Shown in pieces: positions 44,383 through 53,885 of a DNA stretch of 64,000 bases. Location of the stretch: NCBI GenBank assembly GCA_041649015.1, contig JBAZNU010000002.1:372001-436000 (forward strand), in the 5' to 3' direction. Numbering within the stretch: the stretch's first letter is position 1; every line of letters starts with the position of its first letter. A program made the position numbers and the translations under genes. Origin of the DNA: Ignavibacteria bacterium. Lineage in GTDB: Bacteria > Bacteroidota > Ignavibacteria > Tepidaquicellales > Tepidaquicellaceae. The notes beneath the pieces are model-generated. The model searched no databases. It saw only the letters and a program-made list of their open reading frames with translations, and was not told the origin of the DNA.

Positions 44383-44775
44383 ATTTTTGCGGTTTATTTG
44401 AAAGTGCGACAATTTAACAAATAGATTAAAATCGTCTGACATAAACATAACAAATAATATACTTATAAAATTTCATAATGTCAAGAAAATATTACATTTA
44501 TTGCAAAAGAATTTAATCCGTTCAAAAATTGAAAATGAAGTATTAGAACAAGTATTTGCATAAAATTACACTGGTTTAATGAAAAAAAGAGTATAAAGGA
44601 TTTTGCTAAGTGTATTTTCTTTATTCAAAGCTAATTGCATCGGTTAATTTAGATTCAAGATAAATCTTTAATAGTTTGATTTTTGTGTATATCAGGAGGT
44701 ATTGTATATTATCAAATAATTGCATAAGTTTTTGGATAACTCATAACAAAAGGAAGTTACTAATCAAACAATATT
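44383..44775. other. AT-rich intergenic DNA, no gene supported
   Basis: This spacer lies between the second 11-bp array and the divergent Ycf48-like secreted protein gene, so promoters for both should lie here. I see no clear promoter consensus or hairpin. Confidence 0.45.
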
Positions 44776-46032
44776 ATGACTGTTAAAAAGTTCATTGGGT
44801 TATTATTTCTGGTTTTAGCGAATATCTCTGTATATTCCCAGTCATACTGGACGAGAGTTACTGAAATAGAAGCCGGATTGGATCTTTTAACAATTCAGTT
44901 CACTTCAGCACAAACGGGTTATGCATGCGGCGAATATTCAAATATTACGCGAGGTGCAATATTAAGAACAACGAACGGGGGGTATAACTGGCAGACAACA
45001 AAATTCAATCAGTTTCAAATTACGGATTTGAATTTCATAAATGACTACACAGGTTACTTTACGGGTTGGACTGGAGGTAATAATAATTACATATACAAAA
45101 CCACGAATGCAGGAATTAACTGGTTCTGTACAGATTCAATTCCTACAAGTTTCTTTAAGATTAAATTTTATGATGAAAATATCGGAATGATTGCTTCCAA
45201 GTACAATACGTATCATTTCACAACAGATGGGGGTTATAATTGGAGTATTCAGTACAATGGTAATTGGCATGAACCGACAAAGATATTGTGTTTTGATAAG
45301 GATGTATGGATTGTATTAGATAATGTCGTAGGAATAAATAAAACAACAAACAGAGGTGTAAATTGGACTCATATGAATTTTGACAGCATAGGCAAGAAAT
45401 GTGCTGCAATAGACTTCCTAACTGACACTATTGCATATTCATATTCCTTCAATAAGAAAGTATTTAAGTCAAATAATTCCGGAAACAACTGGACTCAAAT
45501 TGGTACAGTTTCAACCAATTATACGCAATATTATAACGATATAATTTTTCTTAATAGCAAGACAGGTTACATAAATTACTACGCAGGAGTGTTTAAAACA
45601 ACGAATGGCGGGTATAACTGGTTTAATTCAGTAGCAGATTCAACGACTCGTTTTAATGCGCTTTTTTTTCTGAATCCCGATACAGGTTTTGTAGCCGGAT
45701 GGAAAGGGTTAATATACAGAACTACGACAGGAGGAGAGAAGTATAATCCTCCTCCAATAATTACTCCAGATAAATTCAAGTTATATCAAAACTATCCAAA
45801 TCCGTTTAATCCGATAACGACAATAAAGTTTGACGTGCCAATTTCTTCGTCGGTAAAGATTTCTGTCTTTGATGTTTCAGGGAGGGTATTAAAAACGCTT
45901 GTAAACGATTATTTTCAAGCGGGGACGTATAGTGTAGAATGGAATGCGGCAAAAAATTCCAGTGGAGTTTATTTTTATAAGTTAATAGCACGTGACTTCA
46001 CCGAAACAAAAAAGATGTTGATAGTTAGGTGA
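44776..46032 (+). CDS. Secreted Ycf48/BNR-repeat protein with type IX sorting domain
   Basis: This 418-residue protein has a signal peptide (about 1-22) and seven Asp-box-like repeats of the form TTNGGYNW (RTTNGGYNW, KTTNAGINW, FTTDGGYNW, KTTNRGVNW, KSNNSGNNW, KTTNGGYNW and a degenerate last one), giving a beta-propeller like Ycf48 and photosynthesis-assembly-type proteins. A T9SS sorting domain from about 332 begins FKLYQNYPNPFNPITTI and ends ETKKMLIVR. It is probably a surface protein. It is transcribed divergently from the DUF6266-like gene. Confidence 0.88.
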   Translation: MTVKKFIGLLFLVLANISVYSQSYWTRVTEIEAGLDLLTIQFTSAQTGYACGEYSNITRGAILRTTNGGYNWQTTKFNQFQITDLNFINDYTGYFTGWTGGNNNYIYKTTNAGINWFCTDSIPTSFFKIKFYDENIGMIASKYNTYHFTTDGGYNWSIQYNGNWHEPTKILCFDKDVWIVLDNVVGINKTTNRGVNWTHMNFDSIGKKCAAIDFLTDTIAYSYSFNKKVFKSNNSGNNWTQIGTVSTNYTQYYNDIIFLNSKTGYINYYAGVFKTTNGGYNWFNSVADSTTRFNALFFLNPDTGFVAGWKGLIYRTTTGGEKYNPPPIITPDKFKLYQNYPNPFNPITTIKFDVPISSSVKISVFDVSGRVLKTLVNDYFQAGTYSVEWNAAKNSSGVYFYKLIARDFTETKKMLIVR

Positions 46033-46200
46033 GAGTGAATATACACCATTCAATATTATCTCCAGCTTAAATTCAGATGATTTTCTTTGAAAAACATCAT
46101 ATCATTTTGGCAGCAATCAAATTTTATAATCATAGATTTTATAGTATAAATATTATATTTTAATTCGCACAATATAGAATTAATTATAATACTAAAATCT

Positions 46201-47190
46201 TTGAACTTCAGAAAGCAAATAATATTTGGAATAGCAATATTCTCAATTATATTCTTGGTAATTCCAGCAAGAGTATTTTCTCAGTTTGCGGTATCTTATA
46301 AGAACCTCAAGCATAATTACAGCATAAATCTTCCGAAGTCGATGGTATTGACAGAAAAACAATCGCCAGAGGATTGCGATACATTGATTGCCGAGGGTGA
46401 GGAAGGTTCAAGGTTAGAAATAGTTGTATATTCAGACAAGATATATAAAGGGGTAACGAGTAGTCAGCTTTCGTACAGGTCGTTTATGCCTGATTTTAAG
46501 GTAAGGTATAAGAACATAAAACTTGCAGAGAATGACTACACAGATATTTCAGGAAACCCGGCTATGTATATGAAGGTTGACTTTAACAATGAAAAAGAAG
46601 ACGGGATAGTATCGCAGTTCCTGCTTTTGAGGGGGGAAAAGATATATATCATAAGACAGGTTGCTTCAAAGGATAACTATGATAAATTCATGTCTGAAAT
46701 ATCGGGATACATTTACAGCTTCCAGTTCATTGAAAGTTCGAACACAGGATTTTACAAGAATGATGAGTACAATTTTATGATAAATTTTCCGACGGCATGG
46801 GTGTTTGACAATAGTACATTTCCCGTACAAGCGAATAATTCAAAAGGGTCGAGTGTATTTATTGAAGTGATAAAGAGCTCAGATTTTAAGGATATCACAG
46901 CTCAGGACCTTGATACAGAGGTACTTCTCGATGCGTTTAAGAAAAAGTTTACTGACATAACGATTATCATTAAGAGAAATGAAGAGATTAACGGAACGCC
47001 TGCATTAATGGTAAAGTACAGATGGCTTCAAAAAAACACGGATAAAACGAACGGATATTTTGTTATACATTATTATTTAATAAGGAACGAGATGCTGTAT
47101 ATAATTCAAGGGATAGTGAACGATACAAATCCGGTTAATGATGAGAAACAGATACAGAAATGCGCTGAGAGTTTTCAGTACATAAAGTGA
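46201..47190 (+). CDS. Exported protein with two PsbP/DUF1795-like domains
   Basis: This 329-residue protein starts at a TTG with a signal peptide (about 1-27). Two similar halves (about 30-175 and 180-329) each begin with Y..N....I.LP or FMINFPTAW, contain NPAMYMKVDF or TPALMVKYRW, and end with a Y....Q.I strand and a short helix. This PsbP/DUF1795-like tandem points to a periplasmic protein of unknown role. No ATG fits because none lies upstream in frame. Confidence 0.62.
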   Translation: MNFRKQIIFGIAIFSIIFLVIPARVFSQFAVSYKNLKHNYSINLPKSMVLTEKQSPEDCDTLIAEGEEGSRLEIVVYSDKIYKGVTSSQLSYRSFMPDFKVRYKNIKLAENDYTDISGNPAMYMKVDFNNEKEDGIVSQFLLLRGEKIYIIRQVASKDNYDKFMSEISGYIYSFQFIESSNTGFYKNDEYNFMINFPTAWVFDNSTFPVQANNSKGSSVFIEVIKSSDFKDITAQDLDTEVLLDAFKKKFTDITIIIKRNEEINGTPALMVKYRWLQKNTDKTNGYFVIHYYLIRNEMLYIIQGIVNDTNPVNDEKQIQKCAESFQYIK

Positions 47191-47578
47191 TGGGGATTAG
47201 ATAATCCTCTTCTGACATAAAGAATTTTGAACGCAGATTTGCACTGAAGAAAGGATTATCTCAGATTAAAGATATGAAGATATTTTAACGGAATGATGAA
47301 TGATTTTACCACAATGAAGGCAAAGTATGCATAGAAGAAAATTATTTTCATTTCTAAGAGAAGGAGAATTATTTTTATAAGGCAAGGGTCACAGAGTAGA
47401 ATACATTCTATTGCTAAGTGCATGAAAATAATATCTAACCGCAAAGTTCGCAGAGTTCGAAGTGAAGAAAATGATTTATATCTAAGAGAAGTTGAATTAA
47501 TATTTTGAGGCAAGGGTCGCAGAGATTTAATTATTATTAATGGTGAAAAGCATTACAAAATAGCTTTAATTGTTGGAT
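47191..47578. repeat. Repeat-rich spacer with two about 62-bp direct repeats
   Basis: Copies at 47334-47396 and 47464-47524 both run from GAAGAAAAT through TCTAAGAGAAG and GAATTA to AGGCAAGGGTC.CAGAG. Additional CGCAGATT, CCGCAAAGTTCGCAGAG and CTAAGAG words are scattered between. They belong to the same family as the 92-bp repeats at 24.8 kb. No reliable gene is seen. Confidence 0.7.
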
Positions 47579-47586
47579 TAGTTTTG
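47579..47586 (+). promoter_or_regulatory. Candidate -7 promoter element upstream of the CoA-binding gene
   Basis: TAGTTTTG matches TAnnTTTG and lies 34 bases before the ATG at 47621. It is a pattern match only. Confidence 0.3.
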
Positions 47587-47620
47587 ATAAATTATTTGTT
47601 AATTATAAATAATCATTATA

Positions 47621-48022
47621 ATGAATACTAAAGAGATACTGCAAAAGTACAAGAATATCGCCGTGGTTGGGTTCTCAGACAATCCGGAAAGAGACAGCAA
47701 CAAAATTGCTATTTACATGATGAATAACGGTTATAACGTTGTCGGGGTGAATCCAAAACTTGACGGCAGGGTTGTAGATGGAATAAAATGCTATGCACAT
47801 TTAAGCGAGATACCTGAGAAGATTGACATTGTGGATATATTCAGACTTCCAATTGCTGTACCAGGTATTGTTGAAGAAACTATGAAACTTAAGAATAGAC
47901 CTGATGTAATCTGGACACAGCTTGGGGTAATAAACGAAGAAGCGAAGAAAAAGGCTGAAGAAAACGGGTTTATATACGTTGAAAACAAATGCCTTTATAT
48001 AGAGCATAAATTAAATAGGTAG
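47621..48022 (+). CDS. CoA-binding protein (YccU-like Rossmann fold)
   Basis: This 133-residue single-domain protein has the CoA-binding fold: NIAVVGFSDNPERDSNKIA near the N-terminus, GYNVVGVNPKLDG, and DIVDIFRLPIAVPGIVEE. DVIWTQLGVINEEA and a terminal cysteine strand (ENKCLYIEHKL) are typical of the YccU group. The exact role is unknown; in related proteins it binds CoA. It heads a run of tightly spaced plus-strand genes reaching the cytochrome c gene. Confidence 0.88.
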   Translation: MNTKEILQKYKNIAVVGFSDNPERDSNKIAIYMMNNGYNVVGVNPKLDGRVVDGIKCYAHLSEIPEKIDIVDIFRLPIAVPGIVEETMKLKNRPDVIWTQLGVINEEAKKKAEENGFIYVENKCLYIEHKLNR

Positions 48023-48027
48023 ATGAA

Positions 48028-49944
48028 TTGAAGACAAAACTATATTTTTCAATCGCTTCCTTTTTTATACCGTTTATAGTTTATGTCACGACACTTGCTC
48101 CCGGTTTGTATTTTATTGACACGGGTGAATTAGCGGCAGTATGCGTAAAGCTTGGGATTGCACATCCAACCGGTTATCCTTTATTTACAATACTGGGAAG
48201 TATATTTGCAAAGCTTCCTATAGGAGATTATATATACAGGCTTAATATAATGTGTGCGGTACTTTCATCGATAACTGCACTCGTGTTCTTCAACATGATG
48301 TATTTTATACTTACAGAACTTAACCTTAACAAAGAGCAGGATAAAAGTACAAGATTTTATACGGATGAAAAGAATACACTAACAGCAATTCTAATTTCTT
48401 TTTCCGGTGCAATGGTACTTGCATTTTCAAGCACTTTCTGGAATACATCCAATTCTCTTGAAGTATATTCACTGCATGTTCTTTTAGTAGTAACGGTGAT
48501 GTTTCTATACCTTAAAGCAGGAAATTCATATGTGAAAGGGGATTACGACCTCAAGTACTGGCTCTTATTTGCTTTTGTGCTTGGATTAAGTTTTACAAAC
48601 CATCTATCAACGATATTTCTCAGTGTAGGTTTTCTATACCTGTATTTTGCGGTTAACGGATTCAGTAAAATGTCGTTCAAGAAGATATTATATATGATAA
48701 TTCCGTTCGTGTTAGCACTATCCGTTTATGTATATTTCTTCGTTCGCGGAGACAATACTGTTATTGCATGGGGAAATCCCGTTACATGGGATAATTTTAT
48801 GAGGCACGTATCAGGAAAACAATTCAGCGTATGGATGTTCACTTCGACCGGGTCAGCATCGAAACAATTCTCGCATTTCGTAGATATTTTTCCGAAAGAG
48901 TTTTTCTACATTCCAGTTATAATAGCAATATTCGGTATCATTGAAACATTTCTCAAACAGAAGAGATTCTTCTATTTCACATTACTGCTATTTGTGTTTA
49001 ACATACTATATGCGATTAACTATGACATACACGATATAGATACGTATTTCCTGCTGGCATTTGTCGTAACATCGATTTGGTTTGCGTTGGGACTGAAATT
49101 TTTGTTTGCAAAAATGAAAATCAGCGGATTAGCTGCAGTATCATTATCACTGATTATACCCGCATTTTCGATATACGGAAATTATGATGAGAACAATCTG
49201 AAAAACAGCCACTTCGTTAAAGAATACACGAATAATGTTTTTAGGTCAGCAAGAGAAAAGTCTATTATAATGTCAACGCAGTGGGATTTCTGGGTCTCAG
49301 CATCATTTTACGAACAATATGTACATAATATTAGACCAGACGTTATTGTGATTGACAAGGAACTGATGAGAAAATCGTGGTATTTAAAGCATTTGAAAGA
49401 TCACTATCCAGAATTGTATTCACGAAGTAATGCGGAATTTTATACTTACGCAAAAGAGTTGTATAAATTTGAGAAATTTACGGAAAATTATACGAAACCA
49501 AAGAACGAAACTGACAAACAGAATTTGATTCTTATACAAAATGCATTCATGAACCTTCTTAACAGCATAATAACCAGAAATCCGGAATACGCATTTTACA
49601 CGACCTCTGAAATAGAAGAAGAAAAAAATGAAAGAATGATGAAAGATTATGCAAGAATACCTGAGGGTTTGTTATTCCGGTATGAACCGAAAATGGAATT
49701 TGATTCAACTTATGCAGAACCTGAGATTGTTTTCACAAAAACAACTGAAACCGACTACTATCACACTTTTTTGATGAACGCATATTATTTTATGTTTTTG
49801 AACAGAGCAAGTTTCCTGATGAATTTCAACAAACTTGACAGAGCTGAAGAACTTATAAAGAGGGCTTTAGAGATAAAACCTAACGATAGAACCGCGATAG
49901 GAATGCAGAAGAGATTAAATGAAATGCGCGGATTAAACCCATAG
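48028..49944 (+). CDS. DUF2723 membrane protein (TMEM260-like)
   Basis: This 638-residue integral membrane protein has about ten helices in residues 5-400. VYVTTLAPGLYFIDTGELAAV and LGIAHPTGYPLFT are the DUF2723 signature, with the acidic residues expected of a GT-C-type glycosyltransferase; eukaryotic relatives (TMEM260) transfer mannose to proteins. The soluble C-terminal part ends in a TPR-like helix pair (RAEELIKRALEIKPNDR). The start is TTG, 5 bp after the previous stop. It is common in T9SS-bearing lineages, where it may glycosylate surface proteins (inference). Confidence 0.85.
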   Translation: MKTKLYFSIASFFIPFIVYVTTLAPGLYFIDTGELAAVCVKLGIAHPTGYPLFTILGSIFAKLPIGDYIYRLNIMCAVLSSITALVFFNMMYFILTELNLNKEQDKSTRFYTDEKNTLTAILISFSGAMVLAFSSTFWNTSNSLEVYSLHVLLVVTVMFLYLKAGNSYVKGDYDLKYWLLFAFVLGLSFTNHLSTIFLSVGFLYLYFAVNGFSKMSFKKILYMIIPFVLALSVYVYFFVRGDNTVIAWGNPVTWDNFMRHVSGKQFSVWMFTSTGSASKQFSHFVDIFPKEFFYIPVIIAIFGIIETFLKQKRFFYFTLLLFVFNILYAINYDIHDIDTYFLLAFVVTSIWFALGLKFLFAKMKISGLAAVSLSLIIPAFSIYGNYDENNLKNSHFVKEYTNNVFRSAREKSIIMSTQWDFWVSASFYEQYVHNIRPDVIVIDKELMRKSWYLKHLKDHYPELYSRSNAEFYTYAKELYKFEKFTENYTKPKNETDKQNLILIQNAFMNLLNSIITRNPEYAFYTTSEIEEEKNERMMKDYARIPEGLLFRYEPKMEFDSTYAEPEIVFTKTTETDYYHTFLMNAYYFMFLNRASFLMNFNKLDRAEELIKRALEIKPNDRTAIGMQKRLNEMRGLNP

Positions 49945-49945
49945 A

Positions 49946-51364
49946 TTGAGAAAATACATACCTATAATATTATTCATATTAGTTGCAGTAACTAATATAT
50001 ATTCATTTGAATTAAACGATACTCTTAAAGTTGATTCGACATATATTAAAATGATGCAAGAAATGATAGTTGAGCGTATTATTTTAATCGGTAATACGAA
50101 GACTAAAGATGAAGTAATACTTAGGGAAATGATGTTAAAAGAAGGTAGTAAGTTTAATCTTGAGTATCTTGAGAATGATGTAAAAAGACTTTATAATCTC
50201 GGACTTTTTAACCGAGTTGACGTTATACCGGCACCTTTAAGTTCAACGAAAATTAATCTTGTTTTCGAATTTGAGGAAGGCTTTTATTTTTTACCTATAC
50301 CTCAGGGAGGGTTCAAGGAAGGTTCGCTTAAGAAGATATGGGGCGGATTAAATTTCTTGTGGAAGAATTTCAGGGGTATGAACGAAGCAGTGAATTTAAG
50401 TTTCGGTGTTGGATACGAACCATTTATTTCTGCTTCCTATTTGAATCCTTGGATATTTGGAAAAAGTCATTACTTTTTCAAGACCGGCATCAGATATTCG
50501 AGGAATTATCCACGCAGTGTTGGTAAATCAGATTCTATAGGAGTTATATTTGATAAGAACGAAGTACCAACCTACACTCAGGATGATTTCAGAGCAGATT
50601 TAAAAGTTGGCAAATACATAGGTCAGAATTCTTCAATTTCAGCAGACATTCAAGTAAACAAAATCTGGACATCTCAATATGAGCCCGGAAGAACTGTATC
50701 AAAAGACGGCAATGATTTTTTCCCGACGATGGGAATAGATTTCACGTTTGATACACGAGATTACAAGAAGTTTGCAACTTACGGGAGTTTTTATTTTACA
50801 AGGTTGTCGAGGAGCGGCATGTTTACAGGGGTAATTGATGTAAACAAATTTCAAACTGACCTGAGACGTTTTATTCCGATAAAAATCACAAAAGACTATG
50901 CACTCGTTCTTGCCGGAAGGTTTAACTCAGTGCTATCATTCGGAGGCGGTGAGATACCGGTTTATCTGCAGGAATCTATGGGATATGACAATTTAATAAG
51001 AGGATGGGATAACTTTGTATTACAAGGAGAGGATAAGTTATTTTCATCATTAGAGCTCAGGATACCGCTTGTGAAACCATTTTACGTAAAGGGTTCAGAC
51101 CATTTTATAATCAGCAAACTTCCGATAGCAAATAGTTTTTCATACAGATACGGTGCGTATGCTACGCTTTTTTTCGATATAGGAGGTGTCTGGACGAGAA
51201 AAGAATCCATATATGACGTACAGTTTAAGAACGGATTCGGAGCGGGAATAAACTTTTTACTGCCGTTCGATTTTGTTGCAAGGCTTGACCTTGGATTTAG
51301 AAAAATCCCATATAAGACAGATTATAAGGGACAATTAATAATAGCATTAGACGCATCATTTTAA
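49946..51364 (+). CDS. Omp85-family outer-membrane protein with one POTRA domain
   Basis: This 472-residue protein has a signal peptide (about 1-20), one POTRA domain (about 42-112: VERIILIGNTKTKDEVILREM and LENDVKRLYNLGLFNRVDVI) and a 16-strand bacterial surface antigen barrel. DNLIRGWDN in the barrel and the ending LIIALDASF, with a terminal aromatic, are typical. It is smaller than BamA (five POTRA), closer to TamA or other short Omp85 proteins. The start is TTG, one base after the DUF2723 stop, so the two genes are coupled. Confidence 0.83.
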   Translation: MRKYIPIILFILVAVTNIYSFELNDTLKVDSTYIKMMQEMIVERIILIGNTKTKDEVILREMMLKEGSKFNLEYLENDVKRLYNLGLFNRVDVIPAPLSSTKINLVFEFEEGFYFLPIPQGGFKEGSLKKIWGGLNFLWKNFRGMNEAVNLSFGVGYEPFISASYLNPWIFGKSHYFFKTGIRYSRNYPRSVGKSDSIGVIFDKNEVPTYTQDDFRADLKVGKYIGQNSSISADIQVNKIWTSQYEPGRTVSKDGNDFFPTMGIDFTFDTRDYKKFATYGSFYFTRLSRSGMFTGVIDVNKFQTDLRRFIPIKITKDYALVLAGRFNSVLSFGGGEIPVYLQESMGYDNLIRGWDNFVLQGEDKLFSSLELRIPLVKPFYVKGSDHFIISKLPIANSFSYRYGAYATLFFDIGGVWTRKESIYDVQFKNGFGAGINFLLPFDFVARLDLGFRKIPYKTDYKGQLIIALDASF

Positions 51365-51366
51365 TT

Positions 51367-52092
51367 ATGGAATATTATTACACAGAACCAGAAAATATTG
51401 ACAAAGAAAGCAAACTTCTTTTAATTAAAGGTTATGAGTACAAGCACCTCGTTAAAGTATTACGAAAGAAAAAGGATGATATTATAAGTATTACAGACGG
51501 ACTTAGGAACATTTACGTAACCAAAATAGTAAATATTCAAAAGGATTCGATACAATGTGAAATAACCGAAACGAAGTATAACTTAAATGAACCGAAAATT
51601 AATCTAAGACTATTCTTATCACCATTAAGGAAAAGCGACAGGTTTGAATTTCTTGTAGAGAAAGCAGTGGAACTGGGTGTGTATGAGATACAGCCTGTTA
51701 TTTCTAAACACTCGATACTGCAAACATCTTTTTCAAAGGCAAAAATGGAAAGACTGCATAAAATTATGATAAGTGCTATGGGTCAGTCGCAAAGATGTTA
51801 TTTACCCGTTCTTCATAATACGATGTCTTTGAAAGAAATGATTATAAGCGCCGAAGTATACAAGAATAAATACGTTTATTACGAATATGCAGAAAACAAA
51901 AAGGGAATAATTACGAAATTGGATAATGAGGAAAATATTTGTATCTTTACGGGACCAGAGGGAGGATTCGACAAAAGCGAAATACAACAACTAATAGAAA
52001 ACAACTGGCAGGTCCGAAGTCTCGGTGAAAGAAAACTGAGAGCTGAGACCGCTGCAATTATAAGTGTGTTTGAAAATTTAAAAAACCTATAA
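51367..52092 (+). CDS. rsmE: 16S rRNA (uracil(1498)-N3)-methyltransferase
   Basis: This 241-residue SPOUT-class methyltransferase has the N-terminal PUA-like part (YEYKHLVKVLRKKKDDIISITDG) and the C-terminal knot with FTGPEGGFDKSEIQQ and SLGERKLRAETAAI, which bind SAM. It methylates uracil 1498 in the small ribosomal RNA. It starts 2 bp after the Omp85 gene. Length and motifs are standard. Confidence 0.95.
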   Translation: MEYYYTEPENIDKESKLLLIKGYEYKHLVKVLRKKKDDIISITDGLRNIYVTKIVNIQKDSIQCEITETKYNLNEPKINLRLFLSPLRKSDRFEFLVEKAVELGVYEIQPVISKHSILQTSFSKAKMERLHKIMISAMGQSQRCYLPVLHNTMSLKEMIISAEVYKNKYVYYEYAENKKGIITKLDNEENICIFTGPEGGFDKSEIQQLIENNWQVRSLGERKLRAETAAIISVFENLKNL

Positions 52093-52103
52093 AAGGATTA
52101 ATT

Positions 52104-53024
52104 ATGAAAACAAAAATTCTATTTGTAATTTTAATAAGCGTAATGATAACAGGAACATCATTCGCGCAGTTTGACAAGCTTGTACTGCAATTTTCAATGG
52201 GATTAACGAATCCCGATATGGGACTACGGGGAGGAAGCAGCTACATAAGTTACTCAAACAGTTACAGGTACGTAAGCCAACCTTTAAATATTGATACGAC
52301 GTTTGTATTTCCGTGGGAAATTGCAAGCGTAGATCAGAGTTTAATAAGTCAGAACTACGGAGCGAAAACAGGATTATTCTTCGCAGGCACTGCAAAAATT
52401 AACATAGACAAGTATGAAACAGCACGCCTTATCGGTTCTTTAAACTTAAGTACTTTCAATACATTTGAGGGTTCAAAGTCAGGATACATACCCGTTTTCA
52501 CTCAGACATACATACAACAGACACCAATAAGCTATGATTACAGTTTTACTAATTTCGGCCTTGGACTTGGAATTGAAGTTGCTCCACTTTCTTTTACAAA
52601 GTTAATATCACCGTTCGTGAACGGGCAGTTTAACTTTAACTTTATGTCTGCAAAACTAAGTAAGACAACAGGACCGAGTGACTCGACAAAGATAGAGTTT
52701 AGTGATTTTCGTATGGGAGTATCATTAGGAGCAGGTGTAGAGTTTAAGGTTACACCTCAATGGGGAATACTTGTTGGTGCAAAGTACGATTTTGCAAATC
52801 TTCTGCTGCAGAATACAGACAGGTCGGGAAGGATTGAATGGGGCAGAACCAATGCATCAATCAACGATGCTGAAGGAACATACTCGGCGAATATTTACGA
52901 CCCGCCCGGAACACCTGTACGGGATAATATAAAATCCCAGCAAAAGGCAATTAACTGGGCAACATTTTACATAGGTGTTAACTTCTATCCCAATATTACA
53001 GGAACCGGAACTACAAAAAAGTAA
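52104..53024 (+). CDS. Outer-membrane beta-barrel protein, unknown role
   Basis: This 306-residue protein has a signal peptide (about 1-22, ending TSFAQ) and alternating beta-strands with aromatic girdles (GLGLGIEVAPLSFTK, GVSLGAGVEFKVTPQWGILVGAKYDF). The final strand ATFYIGVNFYPNI fits an OmpA- or porin-like barrel of about eight to ten strands. No family was recognised. An AAGGA ribosome site precedes the ATG. Confidence 0.68.
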   Translation: MKTKILFVILISVMITGTSFAQFDKLVLQFSMGLTNPDMGLRGGSSYISYSNSYRYVSQPLNIDTTFVFPWEIASVDQSLISQNYGAKTGLFFAGTAKINIDKYETARLIGSLNLSTFNTFEGSKSGYIPVFTQTYIQQTPISYDYSFTNFGLGLGIEVAPLSFTKLISPFVNGQFNFNFMSAKLSKTTGPSDSTKIEFSDFRMGVSLGAGVEFKVTPQWGILVGAKYDFANLLLQNTDRSGRIEWGRTNASINDAEGTYSANIYDPPGTPVRDNIKSQQKAINWATFYIGVNFYPNITGTGTTKK

Positions 53025-53041
53025 ATTTATAATATAGATAA

Positions 53042-53788
53042 ATGAGAAAAATATTATTAGCTGTAATAATATTAAGCATATTTATTTCTTCCTGCGGAAA
53101 GAAGGAAGAGCAATCAGTAAACAGCGAAAAGAAAAAAGATAATACAGAAAGTACTTCTAATGATTTATCCGCAAAAGGAAAAACGATATTTTATCAAGCA
53201 TCAAACTTGACCGGACTAAAATGTGCGGACTGTCACAGCGACGGCACAAACACAGACCAAACAAACACGAAGTATTTTTCTGACGTAATTCAGGCAAACA
53301 AAAGGGAATCTGTTTTTGCCGGAACGATTATAGGTGAGAATGTTAAAAAGAATGGTGGCGGAGCTACGTTTTGCTGGGAAACTTTTTCAAAGATGGGAAG
53401 ACCGATTACTGAAGAAGAAATCAATTCCTTAAATGCATATTATGAATCTCTAAAAGGTGAAGTAAAAGAAAGCAAGTACACTACGATTGCGCTGCCAAAG
53501 CCGGACAAAGCAAAGTTAAAAGCAGACCAGATAAAGATTGCGGGTCTTACGCCTGATATTCAGCATGGCGAAAAGTTATTTAAAGAAACATGCGGATTCT
53601 GCCACGGCGGAAAAACAGTAAAACGTGTACCATCCCTATTTGATGAAGATTTTGAGGGAAATTTAAAGAGCATAGTTTATCATGTAAGATTCGGAGCTAA
53701 GTTTATGCCGTTCTATTCGTATGAAAAGCTTACTGATCAAGATGTTGCTGATATTGCGGAATACATAATGAAGAATCAGAAGAAATAG
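53042..53788 (+). CDS. Diheme c-type cytochrome lipoprotein
   Basis: This 248-residue protein has a lipoprotein signal peptide (FISSCGKK, C18) and two heme c sites: CADCH (C61, C64, H65) and CGFCH (C184, C187, H188). The second domain has FMPFYSYEKLTDQDVADIAEYI, with a probable methionine heme ligand. It is likely a membrane-attached periplasmic electron carrier. Its partner is unknown; a convergent nuoL lies 100 bp away, but on the opposite strand. Confidence 0.88.
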   Translation: MRKILLAVIILSIFISSCGKKEEQSVNSEKKKDNTESTSNDLSAKGKTIFYQASNLTGLKCADCHSDGTNTDQTNTKYFSDVIQANKRESVFAGTIIGENVKKNGGGATFCWETFSKMGRPITEEEINSLNAYYESLKGEVKESKYTTIALPKPDKAKLKADQIKIAGLTPDIQHGEKLFKETCGFCHGGKTVKRVPSLFDEDFEGNLKSIVYHVRFGAKFMPFYSYEKLTDQDVADIAEYIMKNQKK

Positions 53789-53837
53789 AAGTATGAGTTT
53801 TAAATGAAACTTAATACAGGACAAAATTGATATAAGA

Positions 53838-53868
53838 AAAACCCGTTTGAAAAGACCAAACGGGTTTT
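53838..53868. terminator. Bidirectional rho-independent terminator
   Basis: The arms AAAACCCGTTTG (53838-53849) and CAAACGGGTTTT (53857-53868) enclose a 7-base loop. T-rich flanks on both sides suit the convergent cytochrome c and nuoL genes. Confidence 0.88.
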
Positions 53869-53885
53869 GTTTTTTAAAATCAAGT

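Noticed and set aside
47256..47513. Minus-strand frame of 85 codons in the repeat spacer
   Set aside because: It spans the degenerate repeats and encodes no recognisable motif.
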